A stretch of DNA of 42,313 nt from assembly GCA_947631145.1 (NCBI GenBank), contig CANRKF010000008.1:1-42313 (forward strand). Reading direction: 5' to 3'. This DNA comes from an uncultured Clostridia bacterium. GTDB lineage: Bacteria; Bacillota; Clostridia; TANB77; CAG-508. Below, piece by piece: positions 15,202-24,087 of this stretch. The notes beneath the pieces are model-generated. The model ran no database searches, was not told the DNA's origin, and was given only the letters and a program-made list of their open reading frames with translations. Positions within the stretch are counted from its first letter, which is position 1; every line of letters begins with the position of its first letter. A program made the position numbers and the translations under genes.

Positions 15202-17658
15202 TTATACTTCTCTATATAAATTCCCATTAGTATAATCTTTTCCATCTAACTTTTCTCTATTATAAACTGCATCTATAACTGCATTCATTTCATCAATACT
15301 TTCATCAAGCATATCTATTCTAACATTAGGAATAGGTAAATTATTCGTTGAAATAGAAAGCTTTTTGCTATTAAAAATTAAAGTTACAGTTTGAAAATTA
15401 TCAGGAACAACTCTAAATTTAAAACCAAGCCTATCTTTTAAATAGTAAATATTTTCCTTTTTACAGCCCGTTCCGCAATCTGGAAAACAACGATTAGTTT
15501 TTCCTAAAAAGCAATAGTTAGAAGCCATAACAGGCAAACTTCCATAAACAATTAATTCAGTATCAATGCTAGAAGAATTCAGTATTTCTTGCAAATCATT
15601 ATGATTTAATTCTCTAGATAAAGTAATGCGATTTAACCCAATTTTTTTATATTCATCTACTGAAAAATTATTAAATACATTTAAAGAGTAATTTCCAACA
15701 AAATCATAATTATTTTTATATTTTTCTAAAAAATTCAAATCTGCCAAATTAGAAATAACAAACCCCTTAATATTAAATCTAGTAGTTATTGATTGTAAAG
15801 AGTTTAGTATAATATTTTTATAATTAGCTTTAATAATAGAAGGCATATATACATATAAGTTATAATTTTCAGAAAGATAATCTATAATATCATAATAATT
15901 TTTATCAACAAATAATTTAAGCGCAATATAAATTCTTCCAATTTTCTCTTTATGAAGTTTAGAATAATCATAATCTAAATATAAGTTTCGAAGTGATAAA
16001 GCAATTTTGGGATGTTCTAAGCTTGGAACATATGTAACAGTTTCCTCTTTTTTAGTAGGAATAGAAACTGGTTTTCTTACCACCTTTTTCATTACTTGTT
16101 CTTCAAGTTTTTCCAAAGCAGTTCTTCTTAAATCATTTAAAGCGCTTATACTTGGAACATATAAACCATCATCTAAAAGTACAGTAATATTTTTAAAATA
16201 ATATGGCGTATTAGTTGTTTTTGAAATTTGTTTTACTACTCTTTCCACACTAATAGGTGTTTTTAAAGCAGATATTGGAATGGTAGTAGAAGAAACTTCA
16301 AAACTAATATTTTTGTATATAGAATTATTTTCACGCAAAGTAGTAATTTTCATTTTAATAGGAGTATTCTTTTTTATTGTTACAGTACAATTAAGTGGAA
16401 TTTTTATATTCTGAGTATTTTCATAAGATTTTTTTGCAGTATCACTTAAAGCTTTGCTACTAATACGATAAACTTTATCACCAGCAGATATATTTCCCTT
16501 CATACGTCCTATAGTAACCTCAGAGCCACTAGAAGCTTCTTTTAAATTAGAATTTTTAATCATTAATTCTGAAATAAAATATGTACTATCTTCTTTTTGA
16601 ACTGCAATAGAATCTCCAATTTGTAAATTATTTTCCAATTTTAAGGTGATATGACCTTTACTTGCATTATATTTATTTACTTTTCCAAGATAAATTCCCA
16701 TATTATTAGGCTTTTCAGAAAATATAAATTTCTTATTAGGATTAGTATCTAAATGCCCATTAGAAAAGCCACCACGATTGAATACTTGCATTAAATCATT
16801 AATATCATTATCATCTACAATAAATTTATTTTCTTTTAAAATCATGTCTATATATTTACGATAAATTCTAGTAACAGTAGCAACATATTCAGGACTTTTC
16901 ATACGTCCTTCAATTTTGAAACATTTTACTCCAGCCTTAATTAATCTAGGAAGAAATGCAATACCACATAAATCTTTAGGGCTTAATAAATATCCTTTAT
17001 CCATAGTAGTTACTTCTTTAGTATTAATATCTTCTCGTAAAAGTTCATAAGGAAGCCTACATGGACCAGCACATTTACCACGATTAGCAGAACGTCCACC
17101 TGCCATACTTGAAAGCAAACATTGCCCAGAATAACAAATACATAAAGCACCATGAATAAAAACTTCAATTTCAACTTTAGAATTACGGCAAATGTATTCA
17201 ATTTCATCTATTGATAGTTCTCGTGCAAGAACCACTCTTTTAAAACCAAGTTTTTCTAATTCTAAAACTCCTTGCAAATTATGTACCGACATTTGAGTGC
17301 TAGAATGAACAGGCATATTGGGAAAGTTATCTATTAAAAACTTTGCTAAACCTAAATCTTGCACAATAATTGCATCAATGCCAGCTTCATAAGCTTTTTT
17401 TGCTAAATTAATTGCTTCATTAAATTCAGAATTTTTAATTAAGGTATTTAAGGTTAAATGAGTTTTTACATTTCTTAATTTACAGTATTTAATAACTTTA
17501 TTTATATCCTCAAGACCAAAATTATCAGCATACATTCTTGCATTAAATTGTTCAGAACCAAAATATACACTATTTGCACCATTTTGAACAGCTGCTTGTA
17601 AACAATTCCAATCTCCAACAGGGGATAAAAGTTCTACTTCTGGCATAAAAAATTTCAT
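15202..17658 (-). CDS. Peptidase U32 family protein, long form with collagenase-like second half
   Basis: 818 aa from ATG 17658, in frame with the track ORF but preceded by GAGG at a good distance; the first 14 track residues have no SD. The N-terminal U32 domain starts EVELLSPVGDWNCLQAAVQNGA and carries the Cys cluster GALCICYSGQC ... GRSANRGKCAGPCR, which in relatives (TrhP/RlhA) binds an Fe-S cluster. A beta-rich middle (DUF3656-like) and a second U32-like half with CFPDCGTGCKKE follow. Characterised relatives perform prephenate-dependent hydroxylation of tRNA uridine or rRNA cytidine, so an RNA-modification role is more likely than proteolysis. It is the only long minus-strand gene in this half of the window. 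Confidence 0.88.
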   Translation of the reverse strand: MKFFMPEVELLSPVGDWNCLQAAVQNGANSVYFGSEQFNARMYADNFGLEDINKVIKYCKLRNVKTHLTLNTLIKNSEFNEAINLAKKAYEAGIDAIIVQDLGLAKFLIDNFPNMPVHSSTQMSVHNLQGVLELEKLGFKRVVLARELSIDEIEYICRNSKVEIEVFIHGALCICYSGQCLLSSMAGGRSANRGKCAGPCRLPYELLREDINTKEVTTMDKGYLLSPKDLCGIAFLPRLIKAGVKCFKIEGRMKSPEYVATVTRIYRKYIDMILKENKFIVDDNDINDLMQVFNRGGFSNGHLDTNPNKKFIFSEKPNNMGIYLGKVNKYNASKGHITLKLENNLQIGDSIAVQKEDSTYFISELMIKNSNLKEASSGSEVTIGRMKGNISAGDKVYRISSKALSDTAKKSYENTQNIKIPLNCTVTIKKNTPIKMKITTLRENNSIYKNISFEVSSTTIPISALKTPISVERVVKQISKTTNTPYYFKNITVLLDDGLYVPSISALNDLRRTALEKLEEQVMKKVVRKPVSIPTKKEETVTYVPSLEHPKIALSLRNLYLDYDYSKLHKEKIGRIYIALKLFVDKNYYDIIDYLSENYNLYVYMPSIIKANYKNIILNSLQSITTRFNIKGFVISNLADLNFLEKYKNNYDFVGNYSLNVFNNFSVDEYKKIGLNRITLSRELNHNDLQEILNSSSIDTELIVYGSLPVMASNYCFLGKTNRCFPDCGTGCKKENIYYLKDRLGFKFRVVPDNFQTVTLIFNSKKLSISTNNLPIPNVRIDMLDESIDEMNAVIDAVYNREKLDGKDYTNGNLYREV

Positions 17659-17842
17659 TCCTTCCTCGCTTTGCTTAAAACACATAGAGTGAAAGAACAA
17701 TTTCTTTCAAACTATCTAAATATATTGTGTGGCTTAAAAAATATATAGCAAAGCTACTTTTTTTAATTACTAAACTAATTGTAACACATTTTTTTACTTT
17801 TGCATACTATTATTATATAAACTAGAAAAGGAGGAAAATAAT

Positions 17843-18007
17843 ATGCCAGAAGAAAATAGAGATTGTGGATGTGGCTGTAATTCTAATAATGGTGGATTTT
17901 TAAACAATATATTTGGTGGAAATGGTTGCTGTGGTGGAGATAATACTATTTTATTCTTCATAATAGTATTTTTATTACTATTTACTAATTGTGGATGCAA
18001 TAGATAA
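17843..18007 (+). CDS. Small Gly/Cys-rich membrane protein (54 aa)
   Basis: The track shows only the reverse shadow. ATG 17843 follows AAAAGGAGG. The product reads MPEENRDCGCGCNSNNGG, then a second GNGCCGGD cluster, a hydrophobic helix FFIIVFLLLF, and a CGCNR end. Seven Cys in 54 residues plus one membrane segment recall the tiny YjcZ-type Gly-rich membrane or sporulation proteins of Firmicutes, but Cys is unusual for that family. Function unknown. It is divergent from the U32 gene. Confidence 0.6.
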   Translation: MPEENRDCGCGCNSNNGGFLNNIFGGNGCCGGDNTILFFIIVFLLLFTNCGCNR

Positions 18008-18178
18008 TAATACTTATATTAGAAAAAGCCTTATTTAGCTATAACATGCAGATTTTTTAAAAATAATAAAATTTGCTTTGTTACATGTGAAGGTTTACTT
18101 TGCAAGCACAGCTAAAAATAATTTAAACTTTAGCATAACCAAAAAGTAATTTAAACTTTAGCACAGCCAAAAGTATTG

Positions 18179-18206
18179 TATAGAAAAAAATTTAACTTTT
18201 TCTATA
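18179..18206. terminator. Hairpin, possible terminator
   Basis: TATAGAAAAA / TTTTTCTATA, a 10-bp stem with an 8-nt loop. No T-run follows on the plus strand, so it is weak as a terminator. Confidence 0.45.
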
Positions 18207-18220
18207 CAAAAAAGAAAATG

Positions 18221-18262
18221 TGAATTTTGTGTAAATTTTAATACAAAATTCATATTTTTTTT
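18221..18262 (+). terminator. Intrinsic terminator upstream of the dockerin hydrolase
   Basis: TGAATTTTGT / ACAAAATTCA (10 bp) followed by TATTTTTTTT. Confidence 0.7.
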
Positions 18263-18270
18263 AAATTTAA

Positions 18271-18299
18271 TTGACGACAAAAAATAACAATGTTATACT
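18271..18299 (+). promoter_or_regulatory. Extended -10 promoter for the dockerin hydrolase
   Basis: TTGACG (18271-18276), 17 bp, then TGtTATACT with the -10 at 18294-18299. It lies about 49 bp before the ATG. Confidence 0.75.
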
Positions 18300-18347
18300 T
18301 ATTTTGAAAAAATTATATATACTTGTATTACTAACGAGGAGGAAAAA

Positions 18348-20642
18348 ATGTTATTAAAAAACATTTTAATTAATAAAATTATAAGCATATTTTGCATCAT
18401 TATGATGCTAACAAGTTTAATTATGCTTTTTATTGGAAATAATGCTAAAGCTGCAACAGTAAGTGAAGATATAAAAGCTTTCGAAAAATATCCGGGCTAT
18501 GTAGATTTATTAAAAAAATTAAAAGAGGCACACCCAAATTGGACTTTTGAAATTTTAAAAACAAATTTAAAATGGTCAGAAGTAATAATTGCAGAATCTA
18601 CAGGATCTCATGGTAGAAATGTAGTTCCAAAAAATTGGGGTGGTGCATATAAATGTACTTGTGGTAAAGTAGTAGATGCAAGTTGGGTATGTGCTTCAAC
18701 AGCTACAGTTGCATATTATATGGATCCTAGAAATTCTATAAATGAAGATTATATTTTTCAGTTTGAAAAATTAACTTTAGGAGATGTTTCTGAAGAAGAC
18801 TTACAACATCTAGAAAAAGGTGTAGAAAAAATTATTGCAGATTGTAATTATTTACAGGGAAAAATTAAATATTATGATACAACAGGTAAAGAAAAAACTA
18901 TAAATAAAACTTATGTACAAGTTATTATGGAGGCTGCTAAAAAATATAATGTAAGCCCATACCACTTAGCTTCTAGAATACGCCAAGAACAAGGCACAGA
19001 AGATGGAAGCATTATGATAAAAGGAACATATAAAGGTTATGAAGGTTTATACAACTATTTTAATGTTGGAGCTTTTGGAAGCACTACAGAAAAAATCATT
19101 AAAAGTGGTTTAACTAATGCTAGAGATTATGGCTGGACTGATCCAGAAAAAGCAATATATGGTGGAGCTTCCGTAATTTCTAAAGGTTACACTTCTCAAG
19201 GGCAAGATACTTTATATTTAGAAAAATTTGATGTAGAAAAAACAAATGGAATTTATTCACATCAATACATGACAAATGTTTCTGCTTCTAAAACAGAAGG
19301 TGAAGAAATACGTGAAGCATATAGAGATATAGGAATGATATCAAAAGATTCTAGAATGACTTTTAAAATTCCAGTATATGAAGATATGCCAGAAATGAAA
19401 GCACAAATACCCGGCACAGAGCAAATGGTTACAGAAGATGTAAAAATTAATAGTAATCAAGTAGCAGTTAAGGCAGGAAAGGGTACTGACTTTACTACTA
19501 TAGCTACTTTGAATAAAGAAGATAAAATATTAAGAATAGAACTTGATAATAGCAAAGATAAAAATGGAAAAGCTTGGGATAAAGTAGTTTTAAAAGATGG
19601 AAAAAAAGGCTATGTAATGAGAGATTACTTAACTAAAGTTAGCCTTGAAAACCCTTTAAGTGAAGAATATATTGTAACAGCATATACTAATTTTAGAAAT
19701 GGACCTGGAGTTACATCTACTACAATATTAAAGCTACTTTCACCGGGACAAATGGTAACTGTTATAGAAAAAGATAAATACAAAAATGTAGATAGTGAAG
19801 CTTGGTATAGGGTAAAAACTTCAGATGGTTTATATGGATATGTAGGAACAGGATATATTGCACCATATAATCCAACTACAAGCTCAATAGATAAAGTAAA
19901 AGTTGTTTGTACAGATGGTTTAAATATTAGAAAAGAACCAAGTTCTAATAAATCTGTTCAAATATTAAAAACAGTACCTGAAAATACAGTTCTAACTAGA
20001 ACAGAAAAAAATGTAAAAAGCTCAGATACTAAATATATATGGGATAAAGTAACCACTTCAGGTGGAGTTGTGGGCTATGTAGCAAGGCAAGATCCAGAAA
20101 CTAAAAAAGCATGGATAGAGCCTATAAAAGATACAAACGAGCAAAAAGAAGAAACACCAACTCAAAAACCAACTACAACGCCAACCAAAACTCCAACTTC
20201 AACACCGACAAAAACACCAACTGCAACTCCAACCCAAAATCCAAATCAAGAGAATCCAAAAGTTGAAGGCAATGGTTTTAAAATAATTAATAATAATTTA
20301 GTTTGTCAGCCTAATACAACAGTAGAAAATATTAAAAGTGTTGCTAGCACAGTAACTATTAAAAGTGGAAACACAACAAAAACTTCAGGAAAATTAGCTA
20401 CAGGGTGGAAAATTACAGTAGGTGGAAATACATATTCTATTGTAGTAAAAGGTGATGTAAATGGAGATGGAAATGTAAGTTCAGCAGATTATGTAAGACT
20501 TAAAAACTATATACTAAAAAAAGTAACTCTAACAAAAGAACAAGAAAGTGCTTCAGATGCTACAAAAGATGGAAATGTAAGTTCAGCAGATTATGTAAGA
20601 ATAAAAAATTATATTCTTAAAAAAGCAGAAATTACTATATAG
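18348..20642 (+). CDS. Secreted glucosaminidase-like autolysin with SH3 domains and a type I dockerin
   Basis: 764 aa with a signal peptide (LIMLFIGNNAKA|A). Residues ~40-330 resemble glucosaminidase (GH73-type) modules: YPGYVDLLKKLKEAHPNWTFE, SPYHLASRIRQEQG, YNYFNVGAF and the GWTDPEKAIYGGA repeat found in clostridial peptidoglycan hydrolases. Three bacterial SH3 modules follow, then a Thr/Pro linker (TPTKTPTSTPTKTPT). The C-terminus has two Ca-binding dockerin repeats (GDVNGDGNVSSADYVRLKNYIL and TKDGNVSSADYVRIKNYIL). Expected role: cell-wall remodelling outside the membrane. The dockerin implies docking to a cohesin protein, none of which is in this window. Strong promoter and SD (GAGGAGG). 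Confidence 0.85.
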   Translation: MLLKNILINKIISIFCIIMMLTSLIMLFIGNNAKAATVSEDIKAFEKYPGYVDLLKKLKEAHPNWTFEILKTNLKWSEVIIAESTGSHGRNVVPKNWGGAYKCTCGKVVDASWVCASTATVAYYMDPRNSINEDYIFQFEKLTLGDVSEEDLQHLEKGVEKIIADCNYLQGKIKYYDTTGKEKTINKTYVQVIMEAAKKYNVSPYHLASRIRQEQGTEDGSIMIKGTYKGYEGLYNYFNVGAFGSTTEKIIKSGLTNARDYGWTDPEKAIYGGASVISKGYTSQGQDTLYLEKFDVEKTNGIYSHQYMTNVSASKTEGEEIREAYRDIGMISKDSRMTFKIPVYEDMPEMKAQIPGTEQMVTEDVKINSNQVAVKAGKGTDFTTIATLNKEDKILRIELDNSKDKNGKAWDKVVLKDGKKGYVMRDYLTKVSLENPLSEEYIVTAYTNFRNGPGVTSTTILKLLSPGQMVTVIEKDKYKNVDSEAWYRVKTSDGLYGYVGTGYIAPYNPTTSSIDKVKVVCTDGLNIRKEPSSNKSVQILKTVPENTVLTRTEKNVKSSDTKYIWDKVTTSGGVVGYVARQDPETKKAWIEPIKDTNEQKEETPTQKPTTTPTKTPTSTPTKTPTATPTQNPNQENPKVEGNGFKIINNNLVCQPNTTVENIKSVASTVTIKSGNTTKTSGKLATGWKITVGGNTYSIVVKGDVNGDGNVSSADYVRLKNYILKKVTLTKEQESASDATKDGNVSSADYVRIKNYILKKAEITI

Positions 20643-20657
20643 CAGTTAAAATTAAGC

Positions 20658-20843
20658 ACAAAAGAAAAATTAGTTTTTGTTATTTATAATCGTAAAAAAT
20701 AGCAACTAGCTTTGTTATTAATAATCGCCAAAAATAGCAACTAGCTTTGTTATTAATAATCGCCAAAAATAGCAATTAGCTTTGTTGTTTATGAAAGTAA
20801 AAAATAACATTTAGCTTTGCTATTATACATTTAAAAATAGCAA
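20658..20843. repeat. 35-bp tandem repeat, about 5 degenerate copies
   Basis: Units of the form cgccaaaaatagcaactagc-tttgttattaataat start at about 20691, 20726 and 20761, with decayed copies on both sides. Each unit can form aatagcaa / ttgttatt. There are no unique spacers, so it is not CRISPR. Confidence 0.8.
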
Positions 20844-20866
20844 AAGGCACAAAAAAGGAGATAGAA

Positions 20867-22558
20867 ATGAAAAAATTAAAATTAACAATAATATTATTAA
20901 CAAGTTTACTTATTCTATTTAGTATTCCTGTAATAAGTAAAGCTGCAGGTTCATTCTCAGCAACTGCATCAAAAACTACAGTAACTGTAGGAGATACCTT
21001 TACAGTTACTGCAAAAGCAACTAATGCTACAGGTATTTGTAAAATAAGTGTTAGTGATTCTTCTAAAGTTAGCGTAAGTGGTGAGGCAGAAAAATTTTTA
21101 GAAAATAATTCAGATACATGGACTTTAACAGCTAAAAAAGCTGGAAATGTTACTATTACAGTTACAGCTGTAGATTTAATAGATTCTGAAGATGATACTA
21201 AAACTGTAACAGGTTCAAAAACTTTTTCTGTAACTGTAAAAGACAAAGCTACTAATAATTCAAGTGGTGGTAATACCTCATCAGGAAGTAGCAGTGGAAA
21301 TTCAAGTGGTGGAAGCTCAGGTAATACAAGTTCAGGCAGTAGCAGTTCAGGAAACAGTGGTTCAAGTAGCGGAAGTTCAGGTAACACAAGCACAGGTAAC
21401 AGTAGCTCAAGCAGTGGAAGTAATACAAACTCTACAAAGCCAACATTTAAATCAACAAATAAAAAAGTATATACAACAAATGATGTAAATTTGCGTTCAA
21501 GTTGGTCAACTTCAAGTAGTGCTTTGCAAGTAAAATCTGGTACAGAATTAACATTAACAGGAACTTCAACAGAAATTGTAAATGGATATATATGGTATAG
21601 AGTTACTTATAATGGAGCAACCAAATATATTGCTAGCAATTTTGTTACAGAAACAAAACCTGAAGAAGTAGATTACCCAGAAGATATAAAATCTGCAAAT
21701 AATAGTTTGGATTCATTAAAAATAGAAGGCGTAACTTTAAGCCCAACATTTAGCAGTAGTGTATTAGAATATACAGCTACCTTAGAAGAAGATTTAACAA
21801 AATTAAATATAACAGCTAAAACAGTAAACAATAAAGCAAAAGTAAAAATTGAAGGAAATGAAAACTTAAAAGAAGGAACTAATATTATTAAACTTACTGT
21901 AACTGCAGAAAATGGTTCAACTAAAACTTATACTGTAAAAGTAATAAAAGGAGATGAAACAGCAGTAGCAGAAGAACCTTCAGAAGATTCAAATGATAGT
22001 AATAACAATGATGTTGACAATAGCGTATTAAAATTACAAAGTTTGGAAATTTCAGGAGTAGAATTTAATGGAGTATTTAATCCAGACGAACACTATTATG
22101 AATTAAACTTAAATTTTGCTGTAGAAAATTTAGATATAAAAGCAGTAGCTAATAGGGAAAATGCAACTATTGAAATTTTAGGAAATAGTGATTTTAAAGA
22201 AGGCGAAAATCTAGTTACTATTTTAGTAAAATCTGCAGATGGCAAGGAAGCAGCAAATTATCAAATTAAAGTTAATTTATCAAGAGGAGTTATTCAACAA
22301 AAAAGTGATACAGTATTTTACATAAAATGTGTAGCAATTGCATTTGCTGTACTTTTAGTAGTTCTTGTAATTGTAATAGCTTCAAAAAAAGGAAAGAAAA
22401 AGAATAACAAGTTAGATTATACAAACTTAAAAGAAACTATGCCTACTGCAAATATGTATAAAGAAGAAATAGAAAAAGAAAAAATGCAAGATGATGAAGA
22501 AGAATCAGATGATGAAAATAAAAAATTTAAAAGCTCAAGAGGAAAGCATTCAGTATAG
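20867..22558 (+). CDS. Membrane-anchored surface protein: Ig-like, SH3 and two cadherin-like beta-sandwich domains
   Basis: 563 aa. It has a signal peptide ending ISKAAG, then an Ig/Big-like domain (SATASKTTVTVGDTFTVTAKA), a ~65-residue Ser/Gly/Asn/Thr linker, and one SH3 module (YTTNDVNLRSSWS). Two PF12733-type cadherin-like beta-sandwich domains follow (LDSLKIEGVTLSPTF ... and LQSLEISGVEFNGVF ...). A membrane helix (about residues 478-500) and an acidic/basic cytoplasmic tail end it. It is tethered to the outer face of the membrane, possibly reaching through the wall via the Ser/Gly stalk. The SD AAAAGGAG is good. The long reverse-strand Leu/Pro/Glu ORF here is a shadow of the Ser/Gly repeat. 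Confidence 0.8.
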   Translation: MKKLKLTIILLTSLLILFSIPVISKAAGSFSATASKTTVTVGDTFTVTAKATNATGICKISVSDSSKVSVSGEAEKFLENNSDTWTLTAKKAGNVTITVTAVDLIDSEDDTKTVTGSKTFSVTVKDKATNNSSGGNTSSGSSSGNSSGGSSGNTSSGSSSSGNSGSSSGSSGNTSTGNSSSSSGSNTNSTKPTFKSTNKKVYTTNDVNLRSSWSTSSSALQVKSGTELTLTGTSTEIVNGYIWYRVTYNGATKYIASNFVTETKPEEVDYPEDIKSANNSLDSLKIEGVTLSPTFSSSVLEYTATLEEDLTKLNITAKTVNNKAKVKIEGNENLKEGTNIIKLTVTAENGSTKTYTVKVIKGDETAVAEEPSEDSNDSNNNDVDNSVLKLQSLEISGVEFNGVFNPDEHYYELNLNFAVENLDIKAVANRENATIEILGNSDFKEGENLVTILVKSADGKEAANYQIKVNLSRGVIQQKSDTVFYIKCVAIAFAVLLVVLVIVIASKKGKKKNNKLDYTNLKETMPTANMYKEEIEKEKMQDDEEESDDENKKFKSSRGKHSV

Positions 22559-22559
22559 C

Positions 22560-22589
22560 TTGACTTTTATCTTGACTATATACTATAAT
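22560..22589 (+). promoter_or_regulatory. Promoter of tRNA-Thr (CGT)
   Basis: TTGACT (22560-22565), 18 bp, TATAAT (22584-22589), 10 bp before the tRNA. A second TTGACT at 22572 is too close to be the -35. Confidence 0.7.
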
Positions 22590-22599
22590 ATATTGGTAT

Positions 22600-22675
22600 G
22601 CCGATGTAGCTCAGTTGGTAGAGCAGTGAATTCGTAATTCAAAGGTCAGCAGTTCAATTCTGCTCATCGGCTCCA
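22600..22675 (+). tRNA. tRNA-Thr, anticodon CGT
   Basis: 76 nt with encoded CCA. Acceptor GCCGATG / CATCGGC, D-stem GCTC/GAGC, anticodon loop TTCGTAA (anticodon CGT), T-loop TTCAATT in a CAGCAG/CTGCT-type arm. The anticodon stem has one G-A mismatch at its first pair. Confidence 0.93.
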
Positions 22676-22684
22676 ATTTAAGAC

Positions 22685-22719
22685 AACTTACGAACTGTAA
22701 AGGTTTCGTAAGTTTTTTT
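22685..22719 (+). terminator. tRNA terminator, copy 1
   Basis: AACTTACGAA / TTCGTAAGTT followed by a T-run. Nearly identical to the terminator after the second tRNA-Thr at 41785. Confidence 0.9.
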
Positions 22720-22769
22720 CATTTCAACAATTTTGTCTAAAAAGATAAAGATATCAGAATTATAAGAAC

Positions 22770-22810
22770 CAAACCCCATTACTAAGAATAAAATAGTAAA
22801 GGGGTTTTTT
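22770..22810 (+). promoter_or_regulatory. Terminator-like hairpin overlapping the cysE SD
   Basis: AAACCCC-a-TTAC pairs with GTAA-a-GGGGgTTT, followed by TTT and the ATG. The SD of cysE (AAAGGGGG) is inside the 3' arm, so the fold would hide the SD and could also end transcription at the start codon. Confidence 0.6.
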
Positions 22811-22812
22811 AT

Positions 22813-23316
22813 ATGAATTTTATAAAAGAACAAATAAAAACAATAAAAGAAAGAGATCCAGCAATTACAAGTAATCTTGAAGTGCTTTTATATCCATGCT
22901 TTAAAGCCATAATTTATTATAAAATATCCCACTACTTTTATTTAAAAAAGCATTTTTTTATTGCAAGATATATAAGTGAAAAAGCTAAAAGAAAAACAGG
23001 AATAGAAATACATCCAGGAGCAATAATTGGAAAAGGCTTATTTATAGATCATGGAGCAGGAGTTGTAATAGGAGAAACAGCAATTGTAGGAGATAATGTA
23101 ACTATGTTTCAAGGAGTAACACTTGGAGGAACTGGAAAGCAAAAAGGAAAACGCCACCCAACTATTGGAAACGAGGTTTTTATTGGCAGTGGAGCAAAAA
23201 TATTAGGAAATATAACAATAGGAGATCATGCAAAAATAGGTGCAAATGCTGTAATATTAAAAGATGTACCAGAAAATGTAACAGTTGTTGGAGTTCCGGG
23301 AAGAATTGTAACATGA
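22813..23316 (+). CDS. cysE: Serine O-acetyltransferase
   Basis: 167 aa, the short Gram-positive/plant-like CysE form. It transfers acetyl from acetyl-CoA to serine, the first step of cysteine synthesis. The N-terminal helices include RDPAITSNLEVLLYPCFKA. The left-handed beta-helix of hexapeptide repeats contains the catalytic HPGAIIGKGLFIDHGAGVVIG and GVTLGGTGKQKGKRHPTIG segments and ends VVGVPGRIV. cysK is not adjacent. The SD lies in a terminator-like hairpin directly before the ATG, which suggests leader control. Confidence 0.95.
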   Translation: MNFIKEQIKTIKERDPAITSNLEVLLYPCFKAIIYYKISHYFYLKKHFFIARYISEKAKRKTGIEIHPGAIIGKGLFIDHGAGVVIGETAIVGDNVTMFQGVTLGGTGKQKGKRHPTIGNEVFIGSGAKILGNITIGDHAKIGANAVILKDVPENVTVVGVPGRIVT

Positions 23317-23354
23317 CTAATTTTAATTTCATATAATTTAGTATAAAAATAATT

Positions 23355-23539
23355 ACATGAAATTAATTTATTAACATAAATATTAAAGGTTATATGAAAT
23401 TAACTTGTCAACATAACTACTAAAGTTTATATGAAATTAATCTGTTAACATAATTATTAAAGGCTATATGAAATTAACTTGCCAACATAACGACTAAAGG
23501 TTATATGAAGTTAATTTATTAACATAATTACTAAAGGTT
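23355..23539. repeat. 37-bp tandem repeat, five copies
   Basis: Units starting a(c/t)atgaa(a/g)ttaa occur at 23355, 23392, 23429, 23466 and 23503, exactly 37 bp apart, with shared aacata ... taaagg ends. It fills the gap before the TasA-like operon; no spacers. Confidence 0.9.
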
Positions 23540-23587
23540 CATAGGTAACCCTTTAAAAACCTAAATATGAAAACAAGGAGTAAACAA

Positions 23588-24079
23588 ATGAAAAATAAAA
23601 ATCTTATAATAACAGCCTTATTAATTGTAATAGTAGTAATGGCAGTAGGTTATTCTGCTTTTGCCACACAATTAACTATAAATGGAACAGCTCAAATTAT
23701 AGGTGAGTGGAATGTAAGAATTGCAGGAATAAAAGCACAATTCGTAAGCGAAGGAGCTAATGCAGGAACGCCAGAATTTACCATTACTACAGCAACTTTT
23801 AATGCATCGCTTTCAAGACCCGGAGACAAAATTATTTATGAAATTACAGTAGAAAATGCTGGAACCATAAATGCTAATCTGCAAAGTGCAACCTTTACAG
23901 CAGATGAAGAAAATGGTTCTCCAGCAATTAAATATGAAACAACACAGCCAGCACAAACTTTAAATTCAGGTGATACAACTACTTTCACAGTAACCGTTAT
24001 GTATGATGAAAATATCGACCAAGTACCAGAAATTACAACAAAAACAATTACTGGAATTATAGAATATGTTCAAAAATAG
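23588..24079 (+). CDS. TasA/camelysin-like secreted protein with SipW-type signal peptide
   Basis: 163 aa from ATG 23588, 7 bases after AAGGAG; the track start (23567) lies before that SD. The N-terminus MKNKNLIITALLIVIVVMAVGYSAFATQL has the membrane segment and GYSAFAT cut context typical of SipW-dependent exported proteins. The mature part is beta-rich (LTINGTAQIIGEWNVRI ... ETTQPAQTLNSGDTTTFTVTV), like TasA/CotN-family or conserved-repeat domains. TasA relatives form extracellular fibres in biofilm or spore coat. It heads a four-gene cluster that includes a S26B signal peptidase. Confidence 0.75.
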   Translation: MKNKNLIITALLIVIVVMAVGYSAFATQLTINGTAQIIGEWNVRIAGIKAQFVSEGANAGTPEFTITTATFNASLSRPGDKIIYEITVENAGTINANLQSATFTADEENGSPAIKYETTQPAQTLNSGDTTTFTVTVMYDENIDQVPEITTKTITGIIEYVQK

Positions 24080-24087
24080 TGGGGAAT

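Larger units (their letters stand above)
18008..18270. other. Intergenic region with short direct repeats
   Basis: It holds a duplicated word, taatttaaactttagca with (c/t)a-accaaaa flanks, at about 18118 and 18147, then two hairpins annotated separately. I see no ORF with an SD. Confidence 0.5.

Noticed and set aside
20658-20843. CRISPR array
   Set aside because: Repeats are directly contiguous and degenerate, without unique spacers, and no cas genes are nearby. The same holds for 23355-23539.
20776-21393. 205-aa Leu/Pro/Glu-rich minus-strand ORF
   Set aside because: It is the antisense shadow of the Ser/Gly linker of the surface protein; no SD.
22572-22589. Second TTGACT as -35 of the tRNA promoter
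   Set aside because: Only 6 bp from the -10; the copy at 22560 has correct spacing.
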